Positions 28,901 to 43,900 of a stretch of DNA of 64,000 nt are shown in pieces. The position numbers and the translations under genes were made by a program. Within the stretch, counting starts at the first letter, position 1. The number at the start of each line of letters is the position of its first letter. Below the pieces are notes generated by a model, which saw only the letters and a program-made list of their open reading frames with translations, did no database searches and was not told the origin of the DNA. The DNA lies in the NCBI GenBank assembly GCA_029961685.1, contig JARWKL010000002.1:25326908-25390907 (forward strand), read 5' to 3'. The stretch is from Aristolochia californica (Eukaryota; Streptophyta; Magnoliopsida; Piperales; Aristolochiaceae).

Positions 28901-31900
28901 AAGGAGTAGAAAAAATAATATTCTCATGTGGTTTGATATTTACCAAAGCCAAACAACCCACTTTTTTCCTATCATTGAAAATCACAGATACTTTTTGGAA
29001 CTATCTCTCTCAGCATTTATGTATTTCAATTTTGGATGTTAAAATTTTTTTTCAGATTGAGTTTTCACTCTTCAATTTTTCTCTTTAAAAAAAAGATATA
29101 ATGCATAACAAAATGAAAATTTAAGAGATCATGTATGCAAAAAAAATTTTAAAATTATTTCACGCACTAAAAATGAACTCCAAGGTGTTGTTACCCCTGT
29201 TAGGGAAATTCCACTAGTACAACCCCTAATAATAAGCTTGGTGGAATTTTATAGGAAAGGGACTTCTAACTGATCCTAACATGCTTTAACTGTGGTGGAT
29301 ATGCATGCCAGAAACATGTTGAGGATGCAAGTGGACCTAAAGATCAAAAATTTTCAAGGAGTAGAAAAAATCAAATTCTCAAGTGGTTGGATATTTACCA
29401 GAGCCAAACAACCCACTTTTTGCCTATCCTTAAAAATCACTGATACTTTTTGGAACTATCTCTCACAGAAATTGTGCATTTCCATTTTGGATATTCAAAT
29501 TTGTTTTCATATCCAAACTTGAGTTTTCACTCTCCCATTTAACTCGTAAAAACAAAAGATATAAGCCATAACAAAATGAAAATTTTAGAGTTCATGAATG
29601 CAAAAAAAAATTCAAAATTATTTCACGCACTAAAAATGAACTCCAAAGTTTTGTTATCCATGTTTGGGAAATTCCACTAGTACAACCCTAATTATAAGCT
29701 TGGTGGAATTTGATAGGAAAGGGACTTCTAACTCATCCTAACATGCTTCAAGTGTGGTGGATATGTATGCAAGAAACATGTTGTAGATGTAAGGGGACCT
29801 AATGATCCAAAAATTTCAAGGAGTAGAAAAAATCAAATTCTCAAGTGGTTGGATATTTACCATAGCCAAACAACCCACGTGTTGCCTATCCTTAAAAATC
29901 AAAAATACTTTTTGGAACTATCTCTCTCAGTATTTGTGCATTTCCTTTTTGGATGTTCAAATTTTTTTCAGATCCAAACTTGAGTTTTCATTCTCCCATT
30001 TTTCTCGTAAAAAAAAAGATATAAGGCATAACAAAATGAAAATTTTAGACTTCATTTATGCAAAAAAAATTTGAAAATTATTTCATGCACTAAAAATGAA
30101 CTCCAAGGTTTTGTTATCCATGTTTCGGAAATTCCACTACTGCAACCCCTAATAATAAGCTTGGTGGAATTTTGTAGGAAAGGGACTTCTAACTTATCTT
30201 AAAATGCTTCAAGTGTGCTGGATATGCATGCCAGAAACATGTAGATGATGCAAGTGGACCTAATGATCCAAAAATTTCAAGGAGTAGAAAAAGTCAAATT
30301 CTCAAGTGGTAGGATATTTATAAAAGCCAAAGAACCCACTTTTTGCCTATCCTTAAAAATCACAGATAGTTTTTGGAACTATCTCTCTTAGTAATTGTGC
30401 ATTTCCTTTTCGGATGTTCATATTTGTTATTAGATCCAAACTTGAGTTTTCACTCTCCCATTTTTCTCGTAAAAAAAAAGATATAAGGCAGAACAAAATG
30501 AAAATTTTAGAGATCATGTATGCAAAAATAATATGAAAATTTTATCTCGCACTAAAAATGAACTCCAAGGTTTTGTTATCCTTGTTAGGGAAATTCCACT
30601 TGTACAACCCCTAATAATAAGCTTGGTGAAATTTTATAGGAAAGGGACTTCTAACTGATCTTAACATGCTTCAAGTGTGGTGGATATGCATGCCAGAAAC
30701 ATGTTGAGGATGCAAGTGGACCTAATGATCCAAAAATTTCAAGGAGTAGAAAAAATAAAATTCTCAAGTGGTTGGATATTTAGCAGAGCCAAACAACCCA
30801 CTTTTTGCCTATCCTTAAAAATAATAGATACTTTTTGGAACTATCTCTCTCAGCAATTGTGCATTTCCATTTTGGATGTTCAAATTTGTTTTCAGATCTA
30901 AACTTGAGTTTTCACTCTCCCATTTATCTCATAAACAAAAAAGATATAAAGCATAACAAAATAAAAATTTTAGAGTTCATGCATGCAAAAAAAAATTAAA
31001 TATTATTTCACGCACTAAAAATGAACTCCAAGGTTTTGTTATCCATGTTTGGGAAATTCCACTAGTACAACCCCTAAAAATAAGCTTGGTGGAATTTTAT
31101 TGGAAAGGGACTTCTAATTGATCCTAACATGCTTTAAGTGTGGTGGATATGCATGCAAGAAACATGTAGATGATGCAAGTGGACCTAAAGATCCAAAATT
31201 TTCAAGGAGTAGAAAAAGTCAAATTCTCAAGTGGTTGGATATGTACCAGAGCCAAACAACCCACTTTTTGCCTATCCTTAAAAGTCATAGATACATTTTG
31301 GAACTATCTCTCTCAGCAATTGTGCATTTCCATTTTGGAAGTTCAAATTTGTTTTTAGATCCAAACTTGAGTTTTCACTCTCCCATTTTTCTCGTAAAAA
31401 AAAAGATATAAGCCATAACAAAATGAAAATTTTAGAGATCATGTATGCCAAAATAATATGAAAATTATTTCACGCACTAAAAATGTACTCCAAGGTTTTG
31501 CTATCCTTGTTAGGGAAATTCCACTTGTACAACCCCTAATAGTAAGCTTGGCGAAATTTTATAGGAAAGGGACTTCTAACTGATCTTAACATGCTTCAAG
31601 TGTGGTGGATATGCATGCCAGAAACATGTTGAGGATGCAAGTGGACCTAATGATCCAAAAATTTCAAGGAGTAGAAAAAATCAAATTCTCAAGTGGTTGG
31701 ATATTTACCAGAGCCAAACAACCCACTTTTTGCCTATCCTTAAAAATCACAGATACTTTTTGGAACTATCTCTCTCAGCAATTGTGAATTTCCATTTTGG
31801 ATGTTCAAATTTGTTTTCAGATCCAAACTTGAGTTTTCACTCTCCCATTTATCTCGTAAGCAAAAAATATATAAGGCATAACAAAATGAAAATTTTAGAG

Positions 31901-33892
31901 TTCATGTATGCAAAAAAAATTTCAAAATTATTTCACGCACTAAAAATGAACTCCAAGGTTTTGTTATCCATGTTTAGGAAATTCCACTTCTACAACCCCT
32001 AATAATCAGCTTGGTGGAATTTTATTGGAAAGGGACTTCTAACTGATCCTAACATGCTTTAAGTGTGGTGGATATGCATGCCAGAAACATGTTGTGGATG
32101 TAAGGGGACCTAATGATCCAAAAATTTTGAGTAGAAAAAATCAAATTCTGAAGTGGTTGGATATTTACCTGAGCCAAACAACCCACTTTTTACCTATCCT
32201 TAAAAATCACAGATACTTTTTGGAACTATCTCTCACAGTATTTGTGCATTCCCATTTTGGATGTTCAAATTGGTTTTAAGATCCAAACTTGAGTTTTCAC
32301 TCTCCCATTTTTCACGTAAAAAAAAAGATATAAAGCATAACAAAATGAAAATTTTAGAGATCATGTATGCCAAAATAATATGAAAATTATTTCAGGCACG
32401 AAAAAAGAACTCCAAGGTTTTGTTATCCCTGTTAGGGATATTCCACTAGTACAACCCCTAATAATAAGCTTGGTGGAATTTTGTAGGAAAGGGACTTCTA
32501 ACTGATCTTAAAATGCTTCAAGTGTGGTGGATATGCATGCCAAAAACATGTTGAGGATGCAAGTGGACCTAATGATCCAAAAATTTCACGGAGAAGAAAA
32601 AATCAAATTCTCAAGTGGTTGGATATTTACCAGAGCCAAACAACCCACTTTTTGCCTATCCTTAAAAATCACACATACTTTTTGAAAATATCTCTCTCAG
32701 CAATTCTGCATTTCCATTTTGGATGTTCAAATTTGTTTTCAGATCCAAACTTGAGTTTCAACTCTCCCATTTTTTTCGTAAAAAAAAAGATATAAGGCAT
32801 AACAAAATGAATATTTTAGAGATCATGTATGCCAAAATAATATGAAAATTATTACTCACACTAAAAATGAACTGCAAGGTTTTGTTATCCTTGTTAGGGA
32901 AATTCCACTAATGCAACCCCTAATAATAAGCTTGGTGGAATTTTATAGGAAAGGGACTTCTAACTGTTCTTAACATGCTTCAAGTGTGGTGGATATGCAT
33001 GCCAGAAACATGTTGAGGATGCAAGTGGATCTAATGATCCAAAAGTTTCAAGGAGTAGAAAAAAAGAAATTATCAAGTTGTTGGATATTTAACAGAGCCA
33101 AACAACCCACTTTTTGCCTATCCTTAAAAATCACAGATACTTTTTGGAACTATCTCTCTCAGCATTTGTGCATTTTCTTTTTCGATGTTCAAATTTGTTT
33201 TCAGATCCAAACTTCAGTTTTCACTCTCTTATTTTTCTCGTAAACAAAAAAGATATAAGGCATAACAAAATGAAAATTTTAGACTTCATTTATGCAAAAA
33301 AAATTTCAAAATTATTTCATGCACTAAAAATGAACTCCAAGGTTTTGTTATCCATGTTTGGGAAATTCCACTAGTGCAACCCCTTATAATAAGCTTGGTG
33401 GAATTTATATAGCAAATGGACTTGTAACTGATCCTAACATGCTTTAAGTGTGGTGGATATGCATGCCAGAGACATGTTGAGGATGCAAGTGGACATAATG
33501 ATCCAAAAATTTCAAGGAGTAGAAAAAATCAAATTCTCAAGCGGTTGGATATTTACCAGAGCCAAACAACCCACTTTTTGCCTATCCTTAAAAATCACAG
33601 ATACTTTTTGGAACTATCTCTCTCAGTATTTGTGCATTTCCATTTTGGATATTCAAATTTGTTTACAGATCTAAACTTGAGTTTCCACTCTCCCATTTTT
33701 CTCGTAAAAAAAAGATATCAGGCATAACAAAATGAAAATTTTAGAGATCGTGTATGCCAAAATAATATGAAAATTATTTCACGCACTAAAAATGAACTCC
33801 AAGGTTTTGTTATCCATGTTTGGGAAATTCCATTAGTACAACCCCTAATAATAAGCTTGGTGGAATTTGATAGAAAAGGGACTTCTAACTTT

Positions 33893-34346
33893 TCCTAACA
33901 TACTATAAGCATGCCAAAAACATGTTGTTGATATAAGGGGACCTAATGATCCAAAAATTTCAAAGAGTAGAAAAAACTCAAATTCTCAAGTGGTAGGATA
34001 TTTACCAAAGCCAAACAACCCACTTTTTGCCTATCCTTAAAAATCACAGATACTTTTTGGAACTATCTCTCTCAGTATTTGTGCATTTCCATTTTGGATG
34101 TTCAAATTTGTTTTCAAATCCAAACTTGAGTTTTCGCTCTCCCATTTTTCTCGTAAAAAAGAAGATATAAGGCAAAAAAAAATGAAAATTTTAGAGATCA
34201 TGTATGCAAAAGGAATTTGAAAATTATTTCACGCCCTAAAAATGAACTCCAAGGTTTTGCTATCCACGTTAGGGAAATTCCACTAGTACAACCCTGATAA
34301 TAAGCTTGGTGGAATTTTATAGGAAAGGGACTTCTAACTGATCCAA
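33893..34346. repeat. Deletion-variant satellite monomer with 13-bp loss
   Basis: At about 33,905 the consensus 'taagtgtggtggatatgc' is reduced to 'taagc' (13 bp missing), followed by the rare variant 'ataaggggacc'. The same deletion occurs in another monomer near 50,530. Confidence 0.8.
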
Positions 34347-37300
34347 ACATGCTTCAAGTGTGGTGGATATGCATGCCAGAAACATGTTGAGGATGCAAGT
34401 GGACCTAAAGATCAAAAAATTTCAAGGAGTAGAAAAAATCAAATTCTCAAGTGGTTGGATATTTACCAAAGCCAAACAACCCACTTTTTGCCTATCCTTA
34501 AAAATCAAAGATACTTTTTGGAACTATCTCTCTCAGCATTTGTGCATTTCCATTTTGGATGTTAAAATTTGTTTTCAGATCCAAACTTCAGTTTTCACTG
34601 TCCTATTTTTCTCATAAACAAAAAGGATATAAGGCATAACAAAATCAAAATTTTAGAGTTCATTTATGCCAAAAAAAATTTGACAATTATATCACGCACT
34701 AAAAATGTACTCCAAGGTTTAGTTATCCATGTTTGAGAAATTCCACTAATACAAACCCTTATAATAAGCTTGGTGGAATTTTATAGGAAAGGGACTTCTA
34801 ACTGATCCTAACATGTTTTAAGTGTGGTGGATATGCATGCCAGAAACATGTTGAGAATGCAAGTGGACCTAATGATCCAAAAGTTTCAAGGAGTAGAAAA
34901 AATCAAATGCCCAAGTGGTTGGATATTTAAAGAGCCAAACAACCCACTTTTTGCCTATCCTTAAAAATCACAGATACTTTTTGGAACTATCTCTTTCTGC
35001 ATTTGTGCATTTCCATTTTGGATGTTCAAATTTGTTTTCAGATCCAAACTTGAGTTTTCACTCTCTCTTTTTCTCGTAAAAAAAAGATATAGGGCATAAC
35101 TAAATGAAAATTTTACAGATCATGTATGCAAAAAGAATTTGAAAATTATTTCATGCCCTAAAAATGAACTCCAAAGTTTTGTTATCCATGTTTGGGAAAT
35201 TCCACTAGTACAACCCCTACTAATAAGCTTGGTGGAATTTTAGAGCAAATGGACTTGCAACTGATCATAACATGCTTTAAGTGTGGTGGATATGCATGCC
35301 AGAAACATGTTGAGGATGCAAGTGCACCTAATCATCCAAAAATTTCAAGGAGTAGAAAAAATCAAATTCTCAAGTGGTTGGATATTTACCAAAGTCAAAC
35401 AACCCACTTTTTGCCTATCCTTAAAAATCACAGATACTTTTTGGAACTATCTCTCTCAGCATTTGTGCATTTCCATTTTGGATGTTCAAATTGGTTTTCA
35501 AATCCAAACTTGAGTTTTCACTCTCCCATTTTTCTCGTAAAAAAAAGATATAAGGCATAACTAAATGAAAATTTTAGAGATCATGTATGCAAAAAGAATT
35601 TGAAAATTATTTCACGCCCTAAAAATGAAAACCAAGGTTTTGCTATCCATGTTAGGGAAATTCCACTAGTACAACCGCTAATAATAAGCTTGGTGGTATT
35701 TTATAGGAAAGGGACTTCGAACTGATCCTAACATGCTTCAAGTGATCTGGATATGCATGCCAGAAACATGTTGAGGATGCAAGTGGACCTAAAGATCCAA
35801 AAATTTCAAGGAGTAGAAAAAATCAAATTCTCAAGTGGTTGGATATTTACCAAAGCCAAACAACCCACTTTTTGCCTATCCTTAAAAATCACAGATACTT
35901 TTTCGAACTATCTCTCTCAGCATTTGTGCATTTCCATTTTGGAAGTTAAAATTTTTTGTCAGATCCAAACTTGAGTTTTCACTCTACTATTTTTCTCGTA
36001 AACAAAAAAGATATAAAGCATAACAAAATGAAAATTTTAGAGTTCATTTATGCCAAAAAAAATTTCACAATTATCTCACGCACTAAAAATGTACTCCAAG
36101 GTTTTGTTATCCATGTTTGAGAAATTCCACTAGTACAAACCCTTATAATAAGCTTAGTGGAATTTTATAGGAAAGGGACTTCTAACTGACCCTAACATGC
36201 TTTAAGTGTGGTGGATATGCATGCCAGAAACATGTTGAGAATGCAAGTGGACTTAATGATCCAGAAGTTTCAAGGAGTAGAAAAAATCAAATGCTCAAGT
36301 GGTTGGATATTTACATGAGCCAAACAACCCACTTTTTGCCTATCCTTAAAAATCACAGATACTTTTTGGAACTATCTCTTTCAGCATTTGTGCATTTCCA
36401 TTTTGGATGTTCAAATTTGTTTTCAAATCCAAACTTGAGTTTTCACTCTCCCATTTTACTCGTAAAAAAAAAAAGATATAAGGCATTACAAAGTGAAAAT
36501 TTTAGAGATCATGTATGCAAAAAGAATTTGAAAATTATTTCACGCCCTAAAAATGAACTCCAAAGTTTTGCTATCCATGTTAGGGAAATTCCACTAGTAC
36601 AACCCCTAATAATAAGCTTGGTGGAATTTTATAGGAAAGGGACTTCTAACTAATCCCAACATGCTTCAAGTGTGGTGGATATGCATGCCAGAAACATGTT
36701 GAGGATGCATGTGGACCTAAAGATCAAAAAATTTCAAGGAGTAGAAAAAATCAAATTCTCAAGTGGTGTGATATTTACCAAAGCCAAACAACCCACTTTT
36801 TGCCTATCCTTAAAAATCACAGATACTTTTTGGAACTATCTCTCTCAGCATTTGTGCATTTCCATTTTGGATGTTCAAATTTGATTTCAAATCCAAACTT
36901 GAGTTTTCACTCTCCCATTTTTCTCGTAAAAAAAAAAAGATATAAGGCATAACAAAATGAAAATTTTAGAGATCATGTATGCAAAAACAATTTGAAAATT
37001 ATATCATGCCCTAAAAATGAACTCCAAGATTTTGCTATCCATATTAGGGAAATTCCTCTAGTACAACCCCTAATAATAAGCATGGTGGAATTTAATAGGA
37101 AAGGGACTTTTAACTGATCCCAACATGCTTCAAGTGATCTGGATATGCATGCCAGAAACATGTTGAAGATGCAAGTGGACCTAAAGATCCAAAAATTTCA
37201 AGGAGTAGAAAAAATCAAATTCTCAAGTGGTTGGATATTTACCAAAGCCAAACAACCCACTTTTTGCCTATCCTTAAAAATCACAGATACTTTTTTGAAC

Positions 37301-37999
37301 TATCTCTCTCAGCATTTGTGCATTTCCATTTTGGAAGTTAAAATTATTTTTCAGATCCAAACTTGAGTTTTCACTCTCCCATTTTTCTCTTAAACAAAAA
37401 AGATATAAGACATAACAAAATGAAAATTTTAGAGTTCATTTATGCCAAAAAAAATTTGACAATTATGCCAAGCACTAAAAATGTAATCCAAGGTTTTGTT
37501 ATCCATGTTTGGGAAATTCCACTAGTACAAACCCTTATAATAAGCTTGGTGGAATTTTATAGGAAAGGGACTTCTAACTGATCCTAACATGCTTTAAGTG
37601 TGGTGGATATGCATGCCAGAAACATGTTGAGGATGCAAGTGTACCTAATGATCCAAAAATTTCAAGGAGTAGAAAAAATCAAAGTCTCAAGTGGTTGGAT
37701 ATTTACCAAAGCCAAAGAACCCACTTTTTGCCTATCCTTAAAAATCACAGATACTTTTTGGAACTATCTCTCTCAGAATTTGTGCATCTCCTTTTTGGAT
37801 GTTCAAATTTGTTTTCAAATCCAAACTTCAGTTTTCACTCTCCCATTTTTCAAGTAAAAAAAAGATATAAGGCATAACAAAATGAAAATTTTAGAGATCA
37901 TGTATGCAAAAAAATTTTTAAAATTATTTCACACCCTAAAAATGAACTCCAAGGGTTTGCTATCCATGTTAGGGAAATTCCACTAGTACAAACCCTAAT

Positions 38000-40900
38000 A
38001 ATAAGCTTGGTGGAATTTTATAGGAAAGGGACTTCTAATTGATCCCAACATGCCTCAATTGTGGTGGATATGCATGCCTGAAACATTTTGAAGATGCAAG
38101 TGGACCTAAAGATCAAAAAATTTCAAGGAGTAGAAAAACTCAAATTCTCAAGTGGTGAGATAGTTACCAAAGCCAAACAACCCACTTTTTGCCTATCCTT
38201 AAAAATGACAGATAATTTTTGGAACTATCTCTCTCAACATTTGTGCATTTCCATTTTGGATGTTCAAATTTTTTTTCAGATCCAAACTTGAGTTTTCACT
38301 CTCCCATTTTTCTCATAAACAAAAATGATATAAGGCATAAAAATTTAAAAATTTAGAGAGTATGTTTGCAAAAAGAATTTCAAAATTATTTCACACACTA
38401 AAAATGAATTCCAAGGTTTTGTTATCCATGTTTGGGAAATTCCACTAGTACAACCCCTAATAATATGCTTGGTGGAATTTTATAGGAAAGGGATTTCTAA
38501 CTGATCCTAACATGCTTTAAGTGTGGTGGATATGCCTGCCAAAAACATGTTGAGATGCAAGTGGACCTAATGATCCAAAAATTTCATGGAGTAGAAAAAA
38601 TCAAATACTCAAGGGCTTGGATATTTACCGAAGCCAAACAACCCGCTTTTTGCCTATCCTTAAAAATAACAGATACTTTTTGGAACTATCTCTCTCAGCA
38701 TTTGTGCATTTGAATTTTGGATGTTCAAATTTGTTTTCAGATCCAAACTTGAGTTTTCACTCTCCCATTTTTCTTGTAAAAAAAAAGATATAAGGCATAA
38801 CAAAATGAGTATTTTACAGATCATGCATGCAAAAAGAATTTGAAAATTATTTCACGCCCTAAAAATGAACTCCAAGGTTTTGTTATCCATGTTTGGGAAA
38901 TTGCACTTGTACAACCCCTAATAATAAGCTTGGTGGAATTTTATAGCAAATGGACTTGTAACTGATCCTAACATGCTTTAAGTGTGGTGGATATGCATGC
39001 CAGAAACATGTTGAGGATGCAAGTGGACCTAATGATGCAAAAATTTCAAGGAGTAGAAAAAATCAAATTCTCAAGTGGTTGGATATTTACCAAAGCCAAG
39101 CAACCCACTTTTTGCCTATCCTTAAAAATCACAGATACTTTTTGGAACTATCTCCCTCAGCATTTGTGCATTTCCATTTTGGATGTTCAAATTTGTTTTC
39201 AAATCCAAACTTGAGTTTTCACTCTCCCATTTTTCTCGTTAAAAAAAAAAAAGATATAAGGCATAACAAAATGAAAATTTTAGAGATCATGTATGCAAAA
39301 AGAATTTGAAAATTATTTCACGCCCTAAAAATGAACTGCAAGGTTTTGCAATCCATGTTAGGGAAATTCCACTAGTACAACCCCTAATAATAAGCTTGGT
39401 GGAATTTTATAGGAAAGGGACTTCTAACTGATCCATACATGCTTCAAGTGTGGTGGATATGCATGCCAGAAACATGTTGAGGATGCAAGTGGACCTAAAG
39501 ATCCAAAAATTTCAAGTAGAAAAAATTAAATTCTCAAGTTGTGTGATATTTACCAAAGCCAAACAACCCACTTTTTGCCAATACTTAAAAATCACAGATA
39601 CTTTTTGGAACTATCTCTCTCAGCATTTGTGCATTTCCATTTTGATTGTTCAAATTTTTTTTCAGATCCAAACTTGAGTTTTCACTCTCCCATTTTTCTC
39701 GTAAACAAAAAAGATATAAAGCAAAAAAAATTAAAAATTTAGAGAGAATGTATGCAAAAAGAATTAGAAAATTAATTCTCGCACTAAAAATGAATTCCAA
39801 GGTTTTGTTATCCACGTTTGGGAAATTCCACTAGTACAACCCCTAATAATAAGCTTGGTGGAATTTTATAGGAAAGGGACTTCTAACTGATCCTAACATG
39901 CTTTAAGTGTGGTGGATATGCATGCCAGAAACATGTTGAGGATGCAAGTGGACCTAATGATCCAAAAATTTCGAGTAGAAAAAATCAAATACTCAAGGGC
40001 TTGGATATTTACAAAAGCCAAACAACCCACTTTGTGCCTATCCTTAAAAATAACAGATACTTTTTGGAACTATCTCTCTCAGCATTTGTGCATTTCAATT
40101 TTGGATGTTCAAACTTGTTTTCATATCCAAACTTGAGTTTTCACTCTCCAATTTTTCTTGTAAAATAAAAGATATAAGGCATAACAAAATGAGTATTTTA
40201 GAGATCATGCATGCAAAAAGAATTTGAAAATTATTTCACGCCCTAAAAATGAACTCCAAGGTTTTGTTATCCATGTTTGGGAAATTCCACTAGTACAACC
40301 CCTAATAATAAGCTTGGTGGAATTTTATAGCAAATGGACTTGTAACTGATCCTAACATGTTTTAAGTGTGGTGGATATGCATGCCAGAACCATGTCAAGG
40401 ATGCAAGTGGACCTAATGATTCAAAAATTTCAAAGAGTAGAAAAAATCAAATTTTCAAGTGGTTGGATATTTACCAAAGCCAAACAACCCACTTTTTGCC
40501 TATCCTTAAAAATCACAGATACTTTTTGGAACTATCTCTCTCAGCATTTGTGCATTTCCATTTTGGATGTTCAAATTTGTTTTCAAATCCAAACTTGAGT
40601 TTTCACTCTCCCATTTTTCTCGTAAAAAAAAAGATATAAGGCATAACAAAATGAAAATTTTAGAGATCATGTATGCAAAAACAATTTGAAAATTATTTCA
40701 CGCCCTAAAAATGAATTCCAAGGTTTTGCTATACATGTTAGGGAAATTCCACTAGTACAACCCCTAATAATAAGCTTGGTGGAATTTTATAGGAAAGGGA
40801 CTTCTAACTGATCCCAACATGCTTAAAGTGCAGTGGATATGCATGCCAGAAACATGTTGAGGATGCAAGTGGACCTAATGATCCAAAAGTTTCAAGGAGT

Positions 40901-43900
40901 AGAAAAAATCAAATGCTCAAGTGGTTGGATATTTACCAGAGCCAAACAACCCACTTTTTGCCTATCCTTAAAAATCACAGATACTTTTTGGAACTATCTC
41001 TCTCAGCATTTGTGCATTTCCATTTTGGAAGTTCAAATCTTTTTTCAGATCCAAACTTGAGTTTTCATTCTCCCATTTTTCTCGTAAACAAAAAAGATAT
41101 AAGGCATAACAAAATGAAAATTTTAGAGTTCATTTATGCCAAGAAAAATTGACAATTATTTCAAGCACTAAAAATGTACTCCAAGGTTTTGTTATCCATG
41201 TTTGGGAAATTCCACTAGTACAAACCCTTATAATAAGCTTGGTGGAATTTTATAGGAAAGGGACTTCTAACTGATCCTAACATGCTTTAAGTGTGGTGGA
41301 TATGCATGCCAGAAGCATGTCGAGAATGCAAGTGGACCTAATGATCCAAAAGTTTCAAGGAGTAGAAAAAATGAAATGCTCAAGTGGTTGGATATTTACC
41401 AGAGCCAAATAACCTACTTTTTGCCTACCCTTAAAAATCACAGATAATTTTTGGAACTATCTCTCTCAGCATTTGTGCATTTCCATTTTGGATGTTCAAA
41501 TTTGTTTTCAAATCCAAACATGAGTTTTCACTCTCCCATTTTTCTCGTAAAAAAAAGATATAGGGCATAACAAAATGAAAATTTTAGAGATCATGTATGC
41601 AAAAAGAATTTGAAAATTATTTCACGCCCTAAAAATGAACTCCAAGGTTTTGTTATCCATGTTAGGGAAATTCCACAAGTACAACCCCTAATAATAAGCT
41701 TGGTGGAATTTTATAGCAAATGGACTTGTAGCTGATCCTAACATGCTGTAAGTGTGGTGGATATCCATGCCAGAAACATGTTGAGGATGCAAGTGGACCT
41801 AATGATCCAAAAATTTCAAGGAGTAGAAAAAATCAAATTCTCAAGTGGTTGAATATTTACCAAAGCCAATGAACCCACTTCTTGCCTATGCTTAAAAATC
41901 ACAGATACTTTTTGAAACTATCTCTCTCAGCATTTGTGCATTTCCATTTTGGATGTTCAAATTTGATTTCAAATCCAAACTTGAGTTTTCACTCTCCCAT
42001 TTTTCTCGTAAAAAAAAAAAAGATATAAGGCATAACAAAATGAAAATTTTAGAGATCATGTATGCAAAAAGAATTTGAAAATTATTTCACGCCCTAAAAA
42101 TGAACTCCAAGCTTTAGCTATCCATGTTAGGGAAATTCCACTAGTACAACCCCTAATAATAAGCATGGTGGAATTTTATAGGAAAGGGACTTCTATCTGA
42201 TCCCAACAAGCTTCAAGTGATCTGGATATGCATGCCAGAAACATGTTGAGGATGCAAGTGGTCCTAAAGATCCAAAAATTTCAACGAGTAGAAAAAATCA
42301 AATTCTCAAGTGGTTGGATATTTACCAAAGCCAAACAACCCACTTTTTGCCTATCCTTAAAAATCACAGATACTTTTTTGAACTATCTCTCTCAGCATTT
42401 GTGCATTTCCATTTTGGATGTTCAAATTTGTTTTCAAATCCAAACTTGAGTTTTCACTCTCCCATTTTTCTCGTAAAAAAAAGATATTAGGCATAACTAA
42501 ATGAAAATTTTAGAGATCATGTATGCAAAAAGAATTTGAAAATTATTTCACGCCCTAAAAATGAAAACCAAGGTTTTGCTATCCATGTTAGGGAAATTCC
42601 ACTAGTACAACCGCTAATAATAAGCTTGGTGGAATTTTATAGGAAAGGGACTTCTAATTGATCCCAACATGCTTCAATTGTGGTGGATATGCATGCCAGA
42701 AACATGTTGAGGATGCAAGTGGACCTAAAGATCAAAAAATTTCAAGGAGTAGAAAAAATCAAATTCTCAAGTGGTGTGATATTTACCAAAGCCAAAGAAC
42801 CCACTTTTTGCCTATCCTTAAAAATCACAGATACTTTTTGGAACTATCTCTCTCAGCATTTGTGCATTTCCATTTTGGATGTTCAAATTTTTTTTCAGAT
42901 CCAAACTTAAGTTTTCACTCTCCCATTTTTCTCATAAACAAAAATGATATAAGGCATAAAAAATTAAAAATTTAGAGAGTATGTATGCAAAAAGAATTTC
43001 AAAATTATTTCACACACTAAAAATGAATTCCAAGGTTTTGTTATCCATGTTTGGGAAATTCCACTAGTACAACCCCTAATAATTAGCTTGGTGGAATTTT
43101 ATAGGAAAGGGACTTCTAACTGATCCTAATATGCTTTAAGTGTGGTGGATATGCCTGCCAAAAACATGTTGAGATGCAAGTGGAGCTAATGATCCAAAAA
43201 TTTCATGGAGTAGAAAAAATCAAATACTCAAGGGCTTGGATATTTACCGAAGCCAAACAACCCGCTTTTTGCCTATCCTAAAAAATAACAGATACTTTTT
43301 GGAACTATCTCTCTCTGCATTTGTGCATTTGAATTTTGGATGTTCAAATTTGTTTTCAGATCCAAACTTGAGTTTTCACTCTCCCATTTTTCTTGTAAAA
43401 AAAAAGATATAAGGCATAACAAAATGAGTATTTTACAGATCATGCATGCAAAAAGAATTTGAAAATTATTTCACGCCCTAAAAATGAACTCCAAGGTTTT
43501 GTTATCCATGTTTGGGAAATTCCACTTGTACAACCCCTCAAAATAAGCTTGGTGGAATTTTATAGCAAATGGACTTGTAACTGATCCTAACATGCTTTAA
43601 GTGTGGTGGATATGCATGCCAGAAACATGTTGAGGATGCAAGTGGACCTAATGATGCAAAAATTTCAAGGAGTAGAAAAAATCAAATTCTCAAGTGGTTG
43701 GATATTTACCAAAGCCAAACAACCCACTTATTGCCTATCCTTAAAAATCACAGATACTTTTTGGAACTATCTCACTCAGCATTTGTGCATTTCCATTTTG
43801 GATGTTCAAATTTGTTTTCAAATCCAAACTTGAGTTTTCACTCTCCCATTTTTCTCGTAAAAAAAAAAAAGATATAAGGCATAACAAAATGAAAATTTTA